Of a stretch of DNA of 64,000 bases, positions 28,701 to 43,410 are shown one piece after another; the stretch's first letter is position 1; every line of letters starts with the position of its first letter. The position numbers were made by a program, and so were the translations under genes. A model generated the notes under the pieces. It saw nothing but the letters and a program-made list of their open reading frames with translations, had not been told where the DNA came from and did not search any database. The DNA is from Torymus aiolomorphi (taxonomy: Eukaryota; Arthropoda; Insecta; Hymenoptera; Torymidae): NCBI GenBank assembly GCA_036365515.1, contig CM070874.1, positions 62,391,583 to 62,455,582 of the forward strand, given 5' to 3'.

Positions 28701-31700
28701 CTGACGAAATGATTGTTTCTCCTGTGTGTGCCGTATATACGAACGTACGTTTGCTGGCATCAACCAAGAGAAGCACGCGATATAGAGAGGGTAATTGGAA
28801 TTTCTCCGAAGGGATTATTACTTCGATCTCTATTACTTTTGCGCGGGGCGGTCGCGCAACGCCGGCAGATTTGTTCTCTCGCACATATGACGACGATAAG
28901 ACCGGAATTGAATAATGGGGCTACGCTTGATAAGAACTTCGGCGCGTATATAGCGACACCGTAAATAACGTTGTAAATATTTTTACAGCCGAGTTGTGTT
29001 CCCAAGGCGCCGAACTCACTCGTGTCCGCGTCGCCGGGCGAAATTACATTTGTTTCCCGCGGCCGATTAGAGTTATTGCCGAGCGCGCGCGGCCGCCAAA
29101 ACAATACAACCGTTATCACCTTGTTACAGCTCGTGCTCATATACATACACGTATATACATGTAAGAGAGCGAGCGAGCTGAGGCCGTTCGTTCCGTTTAA
29201 GCTATTCATGAGAGACGAGAACGGCCGCCGCCGCCGGCCGTGACCGGTCACGAGTTCGGTCCGAGAGTTTTTAGGTCATCGGCAATTGGACGAATCATTG
29301 CGATAGTACAATACTTAACAGGTACAATAGATTACTTAATCGCGCGCGTCCTATTTGAATCTCTCTCTCTCGGACTCTCGCTGAGTGTACGTGTGTGTGT
29401 ATCTACGATCGAGCAATTTGCATTATAATTCTAGGTATTTGCGGCTCGCGCGCGCGAGCCTTCGCATTTGCATTGGCACTGTGGAAATTAACAGCGTTTC
29501 TTTGCGAGAGCGCCGCGCGAGGACGCGATAAGGACTGTACCTATACAGCTGACCGACGACTAATGGCGCCCTGTTGTTCGTAAATAGGCACTGGTATATA
29601 GTCATGTGTATATAGTTATAGCGTATCATTACAAGTGAAATGAAAATTTCTATTTACGGCTACAATTTCATTTTTAATTAAAACCAACGCGTGTATGTAG
29701 CACGTATAATACACACGTTATGTAAGTACTATAATAACTTTTTCTCGTGTGTAAGTCGAATATATATATGTAAGAATTAATACGCCATTCCGAGAAATTG
29801 AAAACGGCTCCGCACAAAAGGCCACGAGCCGCATGACAAAAAGAAGAAGCCTCGAAGGAAGAGAGAGATGCAGCGTGGGTGATCCTGCCCCCGAGATAAT
29901 CGCGCGGCGGAGGCTCCGTCGCGGTCCGGATCCTTATCCCCCCCCCCCCCCCCGCCCGAAAATAGGGTCGTCGTGCAATATTGCACGAGGGAGCGCGAGG
30001 TATAAAACCGAATGTCTCCCGCGGCTTTTATCTCCCTCCTCCGTATTGGTTATCTTAATGACGCTTATATTGTCCTGATGAATTGGTATGGGCCATGCGC
30101 GACTTTCGTGAAGACTCTGCTCCCGCCCGCACACGCGATACCGATCTGACAATTGTCTCGATAAATTGTCGGGAATTACTCACTCGGTCGTTTGCTTACT
30201 ATCTCTCCTCTCCTTTTGTTTCGTCGTCGCTTCGTTTTGTTTCGCTCTTCTTTTTTTTTTCAATTTAATTCTGACCCGGCCCGGAAAGTGCATCACTCGT
30301 CGAAACATTTCTGCGAACTCCATATGCGGGAATATAATTTAGATTTATCGCGCGCGGGCGATTTTCATCATCAGACGGCCGCTCGTCTTTAACCGGCTTT
30401 ATTAATTGGCGCAATAAAACGCGCAAAGTTGATTATACGCGCGATAAAATCCACGCGGGCCTCTACTTTATATCGCTTTCGTTTAGCCCGAGAATTATAT
30501 TTAGCTTTATATCGTCGCGCGTCCGTTCGTTATTGAGAAATCGACGAGAGTTTTGAGTGTTCGAAGTTAGTCGAAACTGTTCTAATTAAGAGCGCGTTCG
30601 TCGACCCTAAAATTCCCGACCATGGGGCATCTACGCTCTTCCATAACGCAACTACGCTCTTCCTTTATTTCCACTACAGCAATTAGGCCCTCCTTTCATC
30701 ATCCACCGCCGCGCGCGCGCGATCGGCAGCGTGTGTATTAATTCGAACGTATATACCCCGGCTGATTGAACGTGGGCGGCCTCACGTTTTCCTTTCTCTC
30801 GTGGGTTTTCCACGGCCCGTGGGCGTCGTGCGGCCTTACCTCATCGAAGACGAGAGACAGAAGGCCGGCGCCTCGTGCGACAGTTCGCACGACGGTTGCG
30901 CTACAAGCGTCGATTATGATTGAGCAAGCGCCAGTGTGTGTGTGTGTGTATTTCATTTGGCTTTTTTATACAGAGGAAATAACGCGGCGCGGTTATAATG
31001 TATTCCGCGTGAGCTCCCAGGCGATAAATAATATAGAAGAGAAAATAAAGGTACACACGCGGGGGCTAGCGATTATTTTTCAAAGCGCGAGCTTTTCTCG
31101 GCGAATCGTTTAAATGCATATCTCGCGACATTGCGTCGCGGAATCTGTGAAATATTTCTTCGCACGTCGAGTGTGAAATTTACCTCGCTGCCGTATTTAT
31201 CGGAGTGAAAATATATTGGCTGTTGCTATAACTTCTGTTGCACTTTTGTTATTTACTACGAATGTTTTTAAAAAAAGAAAAAAAATGTTGGCCATACGTT
31301 ACATCATTTCTTTTCAAAAAATTCGAACGGAACCCCGCTAAAAATATTATCACCCGAACCATCGAATTTCTCGCACCTATCACGTTACCATTTCCAGAAA
31401 AATTTTTCATCCGCATCATCCCTGCTATGTAAAAACTTTCGAACACGCGCGCGCGCACGGCTCATCCGTTTCCGCGTATATCGACGAAATTTGTTCCCCC
31501 CTTCTGCAGGCAAACGGAAGCAAAAAGGCTGCTGCGGCGCAAAGAGCATTTCCCCGGTCGAAAATGAGATGTCATCGAAAAAGCAAGAGATGCGGCAGAT
31601 CGAAGCAGGCTCACCGATAGCTATAGCCCAGAATGCAATATGCAAGTTGGCTTCTTCTCCTTCTACTTCTTCCTCTTTTCGCAAGCGAGCGAAGGTTTCC

Positions 31701-34436
31701 CCCTCCTCGATGCAATCGCTGTCCCATTTTCCCCGGCAGCGCGTGCGCGCGATCCACGTAACGGATATCCTGCAGACTGCACGAGTCTCCCACGTTTCTC
31801 TGCGTGCGTCGTTTTTTGAATAAGAGAGTAAGAGAGTACGAGATAGAGAGAGGAGTATTAATATGCTGATGCAGACGGACTGTAAATATTACGATATTGC
31901 GGTGGGGATTTTCGCAATTAATATCTTGCGCGGGCCAATATAGCGCACCAGCGACGTTTCTAATATTAAATCTCTGTATTATATATGTTTTCGGCATATA
32001 TTATGAAAATCTTGGCGACGTGTCTGCGTGTATGTTCCACTTGACGGTGGTATAAGGTTTAATTAAATTTCTACATTGATTTTACGAGAGAAAGAGAGAG
32101 AGAAAAAAGAGCCTTACATAAAATTCATTTGAATAAACCAATATCACTTTAATGAATAATGTAGCTCCTCAAGTCTCGCGTTGTATGCAGGTCGCGCTAA
32201 TCTTACCACTTTTAACGTGCATTATTAATCCACGGCAGCGTAGCGCGCGCGTCAGGTCGCGCGTTACGCAATATTCGTCTCCTGTCGCATTATAAAATCC
32301 ACAAGCGTGAAATAAAAAAAAAAAATGAGGGGACGAGGGAATAACACGATCACCCCGTGCCGTTTTCGATATCGCATCGCACGCAACTTGCCGCTAACGA
32401 GTACGCACAGCATAAACGCAAACACACGCCCGCAAAGTTGCCGCCGCTGAAAGTTTCCACTCATTATGCCGCGCACGCATAAACAACTGACGCGCAAAAA
32501 ATCGACGGCGGCGGCCCTGAAAAGCTTCGATTCGGTGGCCGCGCAGCTGGAATGCGCGTCGTCGTCCCTCTAATAAATTTATTCGCGGCCCATTTCAAAG
32601 TCTAATTTATCGGGGAAAAATGTAGCGCGCGCGGCTTTTATATTCGCGCTCGGTCAAAAACAACCTGCAAAAATCCACCCGGTATATATGTATGTGTGCA
32701 TATACATAGCCACTTTTTCGCCGCGCCGCGTGTATATGTTCCGATCGCGAATACAATGGAACAATGATCCCCCGCGCGCGCATAAAATGCGTGTGCGCGG
32801 ATTTTCAACAAAACAAGGAGCGCGCGCGCGATCCTCACTTTCGCTATCCCTTTTTTCGTGCATTTTCGCAGATGCTTATAGATAAAGGACGAGCCCTTGT
32901 TCCTCGGCGCATAATATTCGCCGTTCTTTTTTTTTTCTCTGGACGCGGAAAGAAAGAGAGAAAAAGCACTATACATAGAGAGTCGTCGTCGTCGCGTCCC
33001 TTTAAGAGTCGCGCTTGTACACTCTTTGTCTTTCCCACTCTCTATTTCTCGTGGTTTCGAACGCGCGGAAAAAGGACGCGGAGAGCGATGGATTTACGAG
33101 CAATAAATCCGGCCAATTACGCGATTAATCACCGCGAGTTTTTGCGATTTCAATCTATGGGCGCGCGCGCGCATTACGAGCGAGTTTAGCACTAGAGCAC
33201 ATGCCGCGTACTATCGCCCTCGTTTCGCGTATACATATATACGTCGACGGTTACACCGAAGACGCGAGACTTTTTCATATATACATACGGACACACATGC
33301 ACACACGCCCAAGAGGAGGTAATTAATCTCATATATATCGAGCCGAGAGAAAACATTTCGAACGCCACGCGTCACGAGAACCGCTAATAGACAGACACAC
33401 ACGCTGGCGTCATTTAAATCGATAGGCGCTTGAGTTTTCAATAAAAATTATACATACGCGTACGTATATGCAGTGCGCGTCGTCGGGGCTTTAATATTTA
33501 ATTTGAGGTGATGCTGCAGAGCTGCGGTTTATTTTTAAATTTGCAGTAATTATAAAGTAACGCAGTTGTTACGCAGAATTTCTATATGAACATTATACTC
33601 GTATTTGCACGCGTATCTGGTTGAAATGAATGGTCATATAAATCGTAATAATCGAGGGTTTATTTATAAATCTCTGACGTTTTTTTCTCTATTTATAAAA
33701 GTAACACACGCTACAAAGGACGGAAAAGTACAATTACCGAGTATTCATAGAATTCGCACACGTGAATACATTAACAAGTTCACGGCTGCGTTTAAGTCGC
33801 GCGAATGACGTCATTATTATCACGATTGTTCTATAAACGTCATGCGTATCATTATATAAATAAGAAATAAAGGTATAAGAAATGAGCTAAATAAGCGTTG
33901 ACGGCAGTCACCGGCGGGCAGTGAAGCGACGAAATAATAAATAAATCAGTCGTCCCTTTGCTTTTGAATTCAACAAAACAATATTCTTAATCAAACGAAC
34001 GACAGCAGAAAGAGGAGAGAACGAAAGACGAACCGCATCGGAAATTCGCTCTATCCCGGCATTGACAGGGCGCGTGCTCGCGGTATATTTCATTTTAATA
34101 AGAAACTCTCTCTCTCTTTTCCTCTTTCGCTCTCTGCTCGCTTGTGCGCGCTCGCCTTCCGTAGGGCAACTTTTACGACAAGAAAGTCATTCCCCAAGTG
34201 ACTATAAGAAACTGTCAGAAGCAAAAGACTCTCTCTTGCCAGGTGGGAGGGTGGGTATAAGGTAGACTGCTACTACTACTGGCAATAGCTCCTCTCTCCG
34301 CGAAGAAGTAGCAGCGACGACGACGGTGTAGGAGAAAAAAAAGAGCGAGGGAGGGAGAGAAGAGAAATGAAGGCTCGGAGATCAGTTCCGTCTCGCTGCT
34401 GGAATTCACTCTGCCTGGTCCTATCGCAGTATCGAT

Positions 34437-34501
<65 letters not shown>

Positions 34502-36366
34502 CCTCCTCCTCCTCTCGCCCGTCGTCGTCGCAACTTCTCGTAAGTTTCTCGATTTTCCAAGTCCCCGGCAATCACGCCGCTGTGCTAGACTCTGGGGGCG
34601 TGTTTCCGCGGAGAGGGAGAGGAGAGGCGAGAGTCACGCCGGGAAGTTAAAAGAAGCCGTAATCCCGAGCAAATATCCCGGAATCGGCGACAGTTTAACT
34701 AACTTACCGACGCGACCCTTTTTCTTTATATACGCAAGCTAGCGCACGTGTATCCTGAGGGATGGAGAGGGAAGGTATATAGCTCTGTCCGCGAAGAGAG
34801 CACAGCGTGGCTTTTTCTGCGACAGAGAGGGCGATTTGTTTCACTGTGCGCGAGGGAAAGAGAGAGAGCGCTGACGACAAACTACGAAATTTTTCTTCTT
34901 TTCTTGCGCTCTGCGGGTTTCTTGCGTCAAGTGTGCTGGAGTAGAAAAAAAAAGTTGGCGAAAGGGAAATGTGTGTGTGTGATGCGTGAATTGTTCGGGG
35001 AAAATTCGCCAACTAAAGCGGATAACTATGCCTCTATTATTCTCTCTCTATTTTCTGTATGCGACAAACAGTGAATAACAAACGAATTCAATAACCCGGG
35101 AACGCGGCGGCCACCAAATGACGCGAAAGTTGGCCGAAAATTCATGCGCACAACAACCCACACCCTCCAACTTTTATCAACACCCACCCACACGTGGCCG
35201 AGGAGCGTTTTGTCGAACAATTTCGCGAGTCAATTTATGCTCTCCACGAGCCACGACGCACACACACATACACAAGCGGCCGGCGAATGGGGACAAACGA
35301 GGAGCTCCAAGCTTCCGCTCTGCAACTTCTAACAGCATTAATGCGCCTGCGCGCTCGCTCCGCGCGTATAACTATTCCAGAACTTATTACCATATATTTT
35401 ACGGCCGCGCACAAAAAGCTCCGTCCTCCACCGGGAGCCGCGTGTGTATATGTGTGTGTGTCCATCGGAAAGTCGTAATGTGATTTTCTTACGCGCTTCA
35501 TGAATAATAAGAATGTACACGCGCTATACTTGCGTTGTCGTCGTCGCCGTCGTCAAAGTGAAATTTAGTGATTCAAAATTCAAATTTTTCGATTTTCTCG
35601 CGAGTATAAGGAACGGGGGTACCGGGAGCTAAACTTCTTATGCCGAGTCGCGTCCATCGCTCGCTGCGCGCGGCGATATCAAATTCGAATTTAAGCGTTA
35701 TTAAAGCCGCGTTACTGCTCTGCAGCCGAGTGGAGAGCTGCACGGTAGCGTGCAATTTCAGCGCCGCTAGACGTGACAAAAATGACGACACAGTCGCACG
35801 TGAGTCTGTGTACCCAAGTTAATTCGCGAATAATAAGTCTACGCGAGCGTGTGCATATTATTTAAGGATAAAGCCAGTTGTTTACATATAAATCATGTAG
35901 ACCCCTTATATTTGCATATATTCAAATGGCATATTTCAAGAAAGCCTGGATGTATTGATACTTTTATCACTTACAAACAAAAATTTAGCTTTTATTTTCC
36001 TCGAAAATTTCCCTTCTTATCCTCTTTCGAACAACAAAACCCCACTTCTTCTCTCAAGTTTCTTCAATCCGCCTTCTGCCAACACCTCAGCTCACTTCAT
36101 TCCTCAGCTCCACTCCTCCGCCCAAAGCATTCCTCAGCTCGCGGTTCGTTCTCTATGTTGAGAGAGAGCGTGGCTTCTTCTTCGCTCCTCTGCTCGCGCC
36201 TCGCACAAAGCGCTGATTTGAAGGATAACCGCAGACATAATAGACGCATTAACGCCGTGTGGCGAGAGGGAAGCCGCGTGTTTCCCCGTTAACGAGGTTA
36301 CAATTACGCGGACGGCGGGCCAGCTGGCGGCGTTTAGAGAGCGGGAGAGAGTGGATCACTTGAGTG

Positions 36367-36406
<40 letters not shown>

Positions 36407-39400
36407 CGCCAATTAAAAGTTGACGGCGGGGTGAGAGAGTGAAAGCAGTCGTGGCGCATTTTTGCGCACGCTTTTTACGTGCGGCTTTCTCGTTGCAAAG
36501 GAATTAAAGAGCCGAGACACGCAGAGTGAAAAAGTTAATATAACCTGCGAATTTTCAGTATATATATGTTTTCTTGAATCGCAAACGACGCGCGGCACCA
36601 CGAAATAATCGCGCAAAAACGTGTCCGCCTCCACCCTCGATTCATCTCGCTGCAGTAAACTGCACAAACATACGCGACATGTACAGCACCGACCTTCGCT
36701 CGTTTGTACCCTTTCGTCGCGGCGCAGTAACGCTCTCCTTCTCTCACTCTCCCACGCATATACGCGTAATGATGATAATAATAATCCGCCCCCTTGGTTG
36801 GCGAATTAGTCTCGAGAAATCTGGGTGGTCCGTTCTTGCTGGCCGCACGCCGGCGCGAAAAAACGCGCGCAGCAGTAGCAACATCTGCTTTTCATGTTCC
36901 GCGCGTCCGGGCGAGTCATCCCTCGCGCGAGCGCGCGCGAGAGTGCGGAACAAATTGGGGGAGAGAGAGTGGCGCATTATTTATAGAGCGCAAGTGGGTA
37001 TACACGTGTGTGCACAAGCTGCGACTTAATTGATATGTACTCGCGTATTTAATATAATTTTGGTGATGCTGAATTTGAATTAGGGAACTATATACTGACT
37101 TACGCTGGATGGTTGGCTTATGTTACCTCATACTAGTATAGTGTGGAAAAGTTTCCGTGCAAATCAAGAGTCAGATGCTTACCTGTAACAGAAAAGAGAA
37201 CGAAACGTTAGGATTGTTTATACCTATATATATATTGCTATAGATAAAGAAATTTAATAAAAATTTTTAATACGACAAAATACAGTTGGGCATTCACGTC
37301 GTCATAAGTACATGTCGTACAAAGGAAGGAGCTCAAAATACCGTATCAATTCCAGTTCCCGACTTATAAGCTTTACAAAACTCGTAACTCCGTTACGCAT
37401 ATATACTCTCCTCTCCTCCTCCTTCTTCTCCCATTCGCTTTCACCCTTTTTGTTCCCTTTCACTTGCTCTTACACACACCTTTCTTCTCACACTCTCTTT
37501 TTGTCGCTCGCATAACTCCGTTTCTTTTCTCTCTCCCTCTCCTTGCCCTCCCCCTCCCAACGGCGCGCATCTACAGACGCTCGAACCGTTCTAATGATTA
37601 ATTAACGAGTTAATTATCGGGGATCACGCCTCGGTTCTATACACCGGGGGAGAAGCTGCCGCTGCCGCTGCTACCGCCGCCTGCTAATCGGATAATAAAT
37701 ATTAAGATTTCAATCGGCAAAGCGGCTTACGCGGACCAACGGCGTTTGTATATCGGCATAAAAAGCCGTGAGCGGTATATGTATGTAATCTCGTGGGACG
37801 ATTAATTAAAAAAAAAAAAAAAAGAAAAAGTGGCTCGGGACGAAGACCCGTGCAATCGTTGTTTCCTGCTGCTGTTAAGTTTATGCCAGGGGTGAGCAAG
37901 CAAACGATTGGAAAACAATGAGTTATTCCGAGCGGAATTACCTACTGGCTGTGTGTATATAAACTTTGCTATCGATCGACACGTAATACGATTTTAATGG
38001 CTGTTTGTTACTTTTTATTGCAGGAATTATAAATGTCTTATTAACATTTATTAAACAATGAAAAAACCGTACGATATATCGCTGCACGTATTATTATTTC
38101 CAGGTGTAGTGTAAAAAATATCGCCCACCTCTCAACCTCGTAATTTTATCAAATTAATTATTTGAACGCATATTTTTCTGATTTATTGCCTGGACAAACT
38201 GCCTCCTAACACGAAATATACCACACATAGACACTGTCATTTAATCAAAACAACACCGCAGGATTATCGCGCGTTCCCCCCATTCCCATACACACACCCA
38301 AATAACGCACGAAACCCCCGAAACATCCCCGAAATCTCACCTCCGCGTTTATCCACCTCGTATCTCCACTACCCTACACATCCAAAAACCAGATCCTTAC
38401 ACCTCAACCCTTACCAACAACAACGACGGCGAGAAAAAAGGAAAATCGCATGCTCGGCGGCCCTTTCCCACACTCCCTCGCTTTTCCATCAGCAGCGGCA
38501 CTCTACCGCCCAGCAGCGGCGCTAAATACGATAGCTTCCGCTTTGCATTAGCTTTATATTTCGTATGCAGAGGGCAATTTGCATGTCCGGGCGATAAAAT
38601 TCGCCTGCAAGCGCGAGCCCAATTTTCGCGCGCGCCGAGCCGCCGCGGCTTTATGAGCTTGCGCGATTCTCGCGAGATTGGAGGAACGCGCGAGCGAGCG
38701 AGCGAGCGAGGACTAATCGATCGGGGTAGGTAGGCGCGGAGAAGGCTAGAGAGAAGTCGTTCACGGTGTCAGGATCCTTAAGAGCTTTCGGCACGCACGC
38801 GGCCGCGGGGATGATGGCCCGCGGAGCGCTGAAAACGCCGCGTGTCGTGTTTAATTGTTACATGGCGAAGGAGCTCGTGAGAGAGAGTGGGGAAAATTGG
38901 AAATGATAATTGATGGGCTTGCGAGCGTGCACCCGCTCGACCGATTTATCAGAGAAGGAACTTCTTATCTCTGTTTCTCCAGATTCTCGTTAGAATATAC
39001 GTTATTTTTAGTATAAATTAACTATTCTGCATGTATAAACGTTAGAGATTGATTTTTCACCTTCACGCTCGGCTGCACCCGAGAAAAATAATTAGCCGTT
39101 AAAAAATAATAGCGCATAGTAAAGCAGGAACTTACAAGCCTTGGAAAAAGAACTATATACTATATAGATATATATACACGCTCCGGTACTTAGCCGAGTA
39201 ATGTGCCGTAGTAAAGGAATTAATCTACACTCCGCCTCCTGCACCTCCCGCCGGATTCCTCATACTCACTTACACGCCAAGCACTACTACTACTACTACT
39301 TACTAGTGGGCGATATTAGCGCGCAGAAGAGAGAGAGCAGCGAGTAGATACTCCCGGGCCAGATTTACGGCGGACGGTTAACTAGCCGACGACGACGCGT

Positions 39401-42400
39401 CGCAATATTGTCTCCTCTCTCTCCTACCGTAGCGGCGCGCGCGAACTTTGATTAAATCTTCGGACTTTTTACGAGGCCGGTACAAGGGCCTTTATCGCTC
39501 GTTTTCGGCGGTGGCGCTGGCGGTGCGGCGAGTCGTAAAAGAAGTTGCGAAGCTCGCTCGCCTTAATTATACATCGGGATTTTCGTCTTTGACACTCTCG
39601 TAAAGGAAGCGCAAAGAGGCCGTAAAGAGGCCACCGTCGTCGTCGCTCGATCCACGATTGTATATCTATATATACGCGACTACTCGTTTGTATCTTCGTT
39701 GACTCCGACCTTTTGCCATAGTCGCGCGGGTATAATATACCCGTCCGGGTTGATTATGCAATCGCGTGGGATTCTTTATTGGACGTGTATAGAGTTTTTA
39801 TCGGCCTCCGAGTGACACGTTGCGCGCGCTAATGAGACGATGCATTCCGGTGCTAATAATTATACGCGATTAAAGTTATTTTCACGACGACTCGTCGCAC
39901 GCTAATAAGACTAATGATATAGCTCGGATGCGAGGAACAAGAAATGGTAGCGGCGGAAAGTACGTAAACCTATATACAATTTTCGAAAGTATCATATACC
40001 CGATAGCTTATTTCAAGGTCCGAAAACCCAGCCAGTTCTCCAAGTGCATTATAGCCATCCCCCCGCGGAAGCCACTTTCTAAACTCCATTCGGGCTCTCC
40101 GCTACTACTACTACTACTTCGACTCTTCCAAATCCTAAGGCTTCCGCTACAACCACCGCGGCACGCATCGCACTCACCGACCCGAAATTAGATGACACGA
40201 ATTCCCATCCCGCTTCTACTGCGCGCTCAAGCAGGCCATTCCGATCGGCGTGTCACACACTCCACACACGTATATATCAATCGCTCGCCTTTTCCTGCTC
40301 TCTGCCGTACACAAAGACGAGTGCTCGCGCATTTGAAATTCGAATTCCTCGCGCGGCGCCGGCCAATAACTTTCCTCCGATATAACGGCTCAAATTCGAT
40401 TTTCCCTTTACACTCCGCCACCACTCTGTTGCTATATACAGTCCAGCCAGTCGGCGGCAGTAGCAGCAGCAGAGTCGCGTCTATGGATGCTGTAGAATAG
40501 AATAGGGCGCGCGTCGGGGGCAGAAGCGGAACCGGGTCAGCTAGCCAATCCTCGAGGAAACGAGGGATTGCAAGTGTGCGCGCGCGTACGTGAAGGAACG
40601 TACAGTACAGAGCTTTCGGAGAAGGAGCTTCTTTCCGCTGGCGCGCCGACGAGACTTTCCTCCTTTCATTCGACCCCGTTCCGGACCTTGCGTACGCTCC
40701 TCTGCGCCTGAAATACCCCTTTCTTTTGGGGCGGCTCCTGGTATCGGTGCCCACATATACACCTAGAAACTTGTTGGCGATTTTGTGTAGGTACATGTAC
40801 GTGTGCTTTTTTCAAAAAGAGAAAATTGAAAAGGTGTTCAAAGAGGGGCGCTTTTTCGAAATTCTTAACATGCGCTGGATGCTGTTCGAGTGGATGGAAC
40901 TTCAATTGAAAATGAAAACGCTATCTCGTATATTCGTAGTTTCTAAAGTAATTTTATTTAACGTGAAAAGTAACTCAAATCAATAAAGGTGAAAACGCGC
41001 CTTTAAGACATTAATGGATTAATTGTGTAGGAGCTGGCATCCATATCTATATACGCACAAATTCTTTAGAATACCCGCGCGTATACCACCTTTCGGTACG
41101 GCAAAGGGAGAAAGAGCCTTTTCTCCGTAAACAGCTGAGAGCGCGTAGCACTATTTTATCGTTTTCATTCTTGTTTTGCGCGCGCGGGCGCAGGCGCTCT
41201 ACTCTTTCGGTTCGCTCGCACTGGTGCAGTAGTATCCACCGGGGGAATGCACCGAGCGGAGAAGCACTTCCAACTACAAAATGGAATCTTCCCTTCGATT
41301 CCTTTTTCGAGGAGGAGAGCTTTTACTTTGTATCGCGTGTCTTCAAATGCCCGCAAATCTTGTGAGAGAGAAGCCCAGGACTCGCTTTCCTCTCTAGTTG
41401 GAGTTTTTTGCGAAGGTATATAAAAGGGGATGTATAGAAAGGAGAAGGAGGAAAATCTTTTGTTTCCCGATGACATTTTTATCAGTGGACTGGCTGTGAC
41501 TACGGTTTTGTATAGGATATAAGAAGCTCCTCTTCTAGTTCTGTGTAGAAGCTTTTTACTCGCGTTAAAGGAAAATGCGATATATATTTCGAGGAAATGG
41601 TATTATAAAAGTCGCAACTGTAATTATTTTCCCGAACGTTATCTGAAAGAAATTTTAAAGCTAAAATTAAAAATAAGAAAAAATAAAAAAAAACTTTATT
41701 TAAAATACAAAAATACCAACGATCGCGTAGAAATACCCGCACTTTCCTCATACACCCACCGCACAGTCGTTGCACCTTGCGCGCGATCTCAACCAGGATT
41801 AATTCCCTCCCTCCCTTTCTCTCTCACTCTCGTGCGGCAGGCGACACAGAGCTGTGCTCGCTCGCTCGCGCGCGATCCGGCCGTCTGCATATTAATACGC
41901 GAGCTCGCAGTCACGCAATATTAACGTCCGATCGAGGCGCTGCTCGCGCGCCAGCCCGTAAACGGGTTAAAGCGGGGCGCTCGCTCGCTTAATTTGACGT
42001 TCATTCGATTAATCCGGCGCGCAGTCGTCGGCTCGAATAACAATGGGTTATGAAAGAGAGGGCAGGAACAGATGCCCCTACGAGATTCCGAAACACTCTT
42101 TCTTTCGCCGAGTTTATGTAGTGGCAGCAGTGTTTCGTGTTTTTTTATGATTTATATTTTGGCGTGCTTTGGTGATCGCGGGTGAGGGATAAGCAAGGAT
42201 TTATAGAATTGTTTCGAGAATGCGCGGTAGCTCGACCGTGAATTATGGAGCGAGATTAATTGGGCGTATTTTTAGCCGTGCGGATGTAAGTTGTATATAT
42301 AATAAGTGTGTTATATATACTTGTGTGAGAAATGGTTATTTACGGTACTATTACACTACACTTTGAAATCCGTCTGCGACGTGGCGTTCTCAATTTTTCT

Positions 42401-43289
42401 ATAGCGCGCGCACGACAGCGACTCTTCTATAATAACCTCGATCGAGAGATTATAAGCCTTCCGGGAATGTATATTTTCGCCTCGCGCGTTCTATCTTAAG
42501 GGATTACGTGAGGGCTTGATTGAATATACGATCGCTCCGGCGGCGGCGCGCGCGAGACACTCTACCCCCGAAAAAGGAACGACTCTCGAGATCGGGAGGA
42601 GATAAAAAAAGGAGAGACACTAGACGGGGCTCCTCTCTCTCTCTCTCTATTTGACGCGTAACTGACAGCTGTCTCGCAGGTTTCGAGAGGCCGCGACGCG
42701 GAGGATGAGAGAGAGAAAGCCGACGCTAGACCTGTCTGAATGCGCAGCGCGCGAAATTTCAGACACCCGGGGTATTTTTAAGGAAGTTTATATATATATA
42801 AGGCATCTCGCTGAGTGCCTTTCGCTGTGCATCGTACTTTTCGCGTGCAACTGTAATATGATTCAATCCGCCGGGTTTATATATATATAGATACTCCATT
42901 TTTATACTCGATTCGGTGGGAGAAGAAAAATATTGAGATTCTCGTGGCAGCACAGCTGCCGGGAGCGACAAAAACGCTCGGATAATCAATTTTCGCTTCT
43001 GAGCTTCTTATATAATTCATTAAAGCCAGCCAACCTACTTCGCGAAGAATCACCGACGACGTCAAACTTTTTCCCGAGCGAGAGAAAGAGGGAGCAACTC
43101 CTCCCAGTTTCTCAATCGACATTCCCCCCCTTCGATCGATCTATTTCGTCGATTTTGCATGCGCGCACCGTAATTAAGCGATATCCGCTCGCGGTAGGCT
43201 GCACTTGCAAAAACGAAGGCGACGAGCGACCGTTATAAGCTAAAAACACGACGTCTCTCTCGCTCCTTCCCTCCTTGTCGACTCACGTC

Positions 43290-43338
<49 letters not shown>

Positions 43339-43373
43339 GCGTGTCCCGGCACGTGTGTGTGTGTGTGTGTGTG

Positions 43374-43410
<37 letters not shown>

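Noticed and set aside
28760..29251. 163-codon frame, minus strand, less biased composition
   Set aside because: No motif or splice partner recognised; overlapping frames of similar length on the other strand suggest chance.
30825..30870. Possible recursive splice site on the minus strand (cgatgag/gtaaggcc near 30838)
   Set aside because: A pyrimidine tract is present, but the acceptor would be GAG, which is strongly disfavoured.
37800..37830. Poly(A) tract as a retroposed gene tail
   Set aside because: No coding remnant or target-site duplication next to it; similar A runs occur elsewhere in the AT-rich intron.
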